A stretch of DNA of 52,577 nt, taken from the NCBI GenBank assembly GCA_031265445.1, contig JAISCQ010000018.1, positions 1 to 52,577 of the forward strand. Reading direction: 5' to 3'. This stretch comes from Bacteroidales bacterium. Its GTDB lineage: Bacteria; Bacteroidota; Bacteroidia; Bacteroidales; UBA4181. A program made the position numbers and the translations under genes. Positions within the stretch are counted from its first letter, which is position 1; each line of letters begins with the position of its first letter. Below the pieces are notes generated by a model. It worked only from the letters and a program-made list of their open reading frames with translations, searched no databases and had not been told where the DNA came from. Below are positions 50,817-52,577 of this stretch, piece after piece.

Positions 50817-52262
50817 ATGAATCAACAATTTTCGCGCCGCCGTTTTATCGGCCTGACGGCTACAACAGCCGGAATGTTCACCATTGTCCCGAGTTATGCC
50901 GTGAGCGGTCTCGGACACGTTGCCCCGAGCGATAAGCTTAATATTGCCGGTATCGGCGTGGGAGGCAAAGGCAACGTCAACCTCAACAACATGAAATCGG
51001 AAAACATGGTTGCTTTGTGCGACATCGACCGGCAATACGCCAAGCGCTGTTTCGACGGTTTTCCGGGAGCACGGCAGTATGTGGACTATCGCAGGATGTT
51101 CGACGAGATCGGCAAAAGCATCGATGCGGTAGTGATTGCTACGCCCGACCACACGCACGCCGTATGCGCCATGGCAGCCATGCAATCAGGCAAGCATGTG
51201 TACGTGCAGAAACCCCTGACACACTCCGTATATGAATCGCGGATGCTGCTCGAAGCCTCGCGCCGTTACAAGGCAGTAACGCAAATGGGCAACGAAGGGC
51301 ACAGCAACGACACGGTAAGCGAGGTTTGCGAATGGATATGGAGCGGCGCCATCGGTGAGATCACCCGTGTGGACGCCTGGACCAACCGTCCGATTTGGCC
51401 GCAGGGATTAACCCGTCCCGAACAGGGCATGTGGACGCCCGATCATATAGACTGGGATTTATTCATTGGTCCGGCGCCCATGCGTCCGTACCACCGAGCC
51501 TATCATCCGTGGGATTGGCGCGGATGGTGGGATTTCGGTACCGGTGCGCTCGGCGACATGGCCTGCCATGTGCTCGATGTTGCGTTCGCGGCAATGAAAC
51601 TGGGACACCCGGTGTCTGTAGAAGCATCCGCGACAGCCATCAATACCGAAAGCGCTCCGGTAGCCTCCACCATTCAATATGATTTCCCGGCAAGGGCCAG
51701 GGAAGGGAAAGTCAACATGCCTGCCGTTACGGTATATTGGTACGATGGCGGTTTGTTGCCGCGTCGTCCCGAAGGATTGCCTGATGGCGAAGCGCTTGGC
51801 ACAGGAGCCAATGGCGTGATTTTCCATGGTTCGAAAGGGAAGCTGGTCTGCGGAAATTATGGTGAAAATTACCAGTTATTGCCCGAAAGTAAGTTTGCCA
51901 ATATGGCAAAACCTGCCGCACGCCTGCGTCGTGTGGAAACGAGTCACGAAATGGATTGGGTACGCGCCTGTAAGGAATCGCCGGAAAACAGGGTGTTGCC
52001 GTTGTCGAATTTCGAATATTCGGGCCCGCTCAACGAAATGGTCGTGATGGGTAATCTGGCTGTGAGACTGAAAAGCCTGAATAAAAAGCTTGCCTGGGAT
52101 GGCCCCAATATGCGGATCACCAATCTGGCGGATTCGGATGTCATCAGGGTGACCAACGGTATACCCGGGCAAGAGCCGCGCCGGGTAACGCTTAACGCCA
52201 AACAGGCGGCTGAAGAATATATCCGGCACACATATCGACAGGGATGGTCGCTTGGCGTCTAA
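50817..52262 (+). CDS. Tat-exported Gfo/Idh/MocA-family oxidoreductase
   Basis: The 481-aa protein has a twin-arginine signal (SRRRFIGL at residues 6-13 followed by a hydrophobic stretch), so it is exported folded, with its cofactor. The Rossmann part (about 40-160) has IAGIGVGGKGNVN, ALCDIDRQYA, VVIATPDHTHA and GKHVYVQKPLTHS, where the EKP-type motif reads QKP. The C-terminal substrate domain has WDWRGWWDFGTGALGDMACHVLD. In Bacteroidota such proteins act on sugars; some relatives (GH109) use NAD+ to hydrolyse glycosides. The exact substrate cannot be told. It stands alone. Confidence 0.9.
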   Translation: MNQQFSRRRFIGLTATTAGMFTIVPSYAVSGLGHVAPSDKLNIAGIGVGGKGNVNLNNMKSENMVALCDIDRQYAKRCFDGFPGARQYVDYRRMFDEIGKSIDAVVIATPDHTHAVCAMAAMQSGKHVYVQKPLTHSVYESRMLLEASRRYKAVTQMGNEGHSNDTVSEVCEWIWSGAIGEITRVDAWTNRPIWPQGLTRPEQGMWTPDHIDWDLFIGPAPMRPYHRAYHPWDWRGWWDFGTGALGDMACHVLDVAFAAMKLGHPVSVEASATAINTESAPVASTIQYDFPARAREGKVNMPAVTVYWYDGGLLPRRPEGLPDGEALGTGANGVIFHGSKGKLVCGNYGENYQLLPESKFANMAKPAARLRRVETSHEMDWVRACKESPENRVLPLSNFEYSGPLNEMVVMGNLAVRLKSLNKKLAWDGPNMRITNLADSDVIRVTNGIPGQEPRRVTLNAKQAAEEYIRHTYRQGWSLGV

Positions 52263-52273
52263 CTAACCGTTCT

Positions 52274-52309
52274 CAACCCTGTCAGCGGCTTCACAGCCTG
52301 ACAGGGTTG
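52274..52309. repeat. Perfect 12-bp palindrome CAACCCTGTCAG/CTGACAGGGTTG
   Basis: Arms at 52274-52285 and 52298-52309 pair exactly around a 12-nt loop, 11 nt after the stop of the oxidoreductase gene. Member of the CCTGTCAGG family; it may act as a transcript end although no T run follows. Confidence 0.8.
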
Positions 52310-52459
52310 ATGTACGCCAGGGGCAAAACGGTTATGAATTACAATCCTGTCAGAACATAAAAAGGTATTCTAATGAACTTGTTTTTACGAAAAATATGGT
52401 TGTAATAAGATGATATGCTGTTTCTTTCGATGATTTTTTTTGCACTCAAGTTCAAATGA

Positions 52460-52495
52460 AATTCGGTTGATGCAATAAACAATATGTTATCTTTG
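52460..52495 (+). promoter_or_regulatory. Promoter of the PDDEXK_2-type gene
   Basis: TTG (52467-52469), an 18-nt spacer, TATCTTTG (52488-52495). The segment 52460-52479 is identical to 198-217 at the left end of the window. Confidence 0.65.
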
Positions 52496-52524
52496 TCGTT
52501 CTGTTTCATCCATTAATAAAAATT

Positions 52525-52577
52525 ATGGCACGTTATTTAGACCCCAAAACCGACCTGACCTTCAAGCGGATCTTTGG
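52525..52577 (+). CDS. PDDEXK_2 / Rpn-family nuclease, truncated by right edge
   Basis: An ATG at 52525 opens MARYLDPKTDLTFKRIF before the window ends. The DPKTDLTFKRIF opening is the hallmark of the PD-(D/E)XK nuclease family transposase group (PF12784, related to RpnA-E recombination-promoting nucleases), usually multi-copy in Bacteroidota. Only 17 residues are visible, so nothing can be said about its integrity. Confidence 0.8.
   Translation, partial: MARYLDPKTDLTFKRIF

Overview
This 52.6 kb window is chromosomal DNA of a Bacteroidota bacterium, most likely order Bacteroidales. Supporting signs are promoter elements of the TTG-N19-21-TAnnTTTG type, the absence of Shine-Dalgarno motifs, the gene order holB-ricT-gldH, a CarboxypepD_reg/TonB-dependent receptor, lipoproteins, DUF3109, DUF2461 and DUF2027/Smr proteins, and a short RpmH. 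A tRNA-Val and the L34 gene fix the housekeeping context. Family names rest on motifs read by eye; no database search was possible.

Layout. 1-1.1 kb: the start of a transposase-like gene running off the left edge, then a lipoprotein gene. 1.3-3.0 kb: an OmpA lipoprotein with a DUF3109 protein (minus). 3.0-3.6 kb: a decayed transposase remnant. 3.6-8.6 kb (plus): a two-domain class II aldolase-like protein, a MATE exporter, an O-antigen ligase/polymerase-like protein and a PAP2 phosphatase. 8.8-10.1 kb: tRNA-Val and a Smr-domain protein. 10.2-18.6 kb (minus): glmS, a 21-bp tandem array, gltD and gltB; gltB carries an in-frame repeat insertion. 19.0-25.4 kb (plus): a giant propeller/barrel envelope protein, holB, ricT and gldH. 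25.5-28.4 kb: an AraC regulator and a GNAT enzyme that meet on a dispersed repeat, then a small module of a hypothetical gene plus a second 21-bp array. 28.6-33.3 kb (minus): a sensor kinase overlapping a TonB-dependent receptor. 33.8-41.4 kb (plus): a small outer-membrane barrel, DUF2461, a SPOR-like protein, a small membrane protein, a putative porin, MltF and a YugP-type peptidase. 41.7-47.0 kb (plus): a tight five-gene operon (Hpt, receiver, TPR/outer-membrane barrel, membrane-anchored HEAT-repeat protein, processive GT2 synthase). 47.0-52.6 kb: a nuclease/phosphatase-like fusion (minus), rpmH, mqnE, a Tat-exported Gfo/Idh/MocA protein and the start of a PDDEXK_2/Rpn-type gene.

The most striking locus is the 41.7-47.0 kb operon. 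It has the parts of a synthase-dependent exopolysaccharide exporter (inner-membrane GT2 plus a TPR outer-membrane barrel, as in PgaC/PgaA), but with a HEAT protein and phosphorelay parts where c-di-GMP control would be expected.

The second theme is small repeats. These are two unrelated 21-bp minisatellites, a CCTGTCAGG palindrome family between genes, and a C-rich inverted repeat that has entered gltB in frame and supplies both stop codons of a convergent gene pair.
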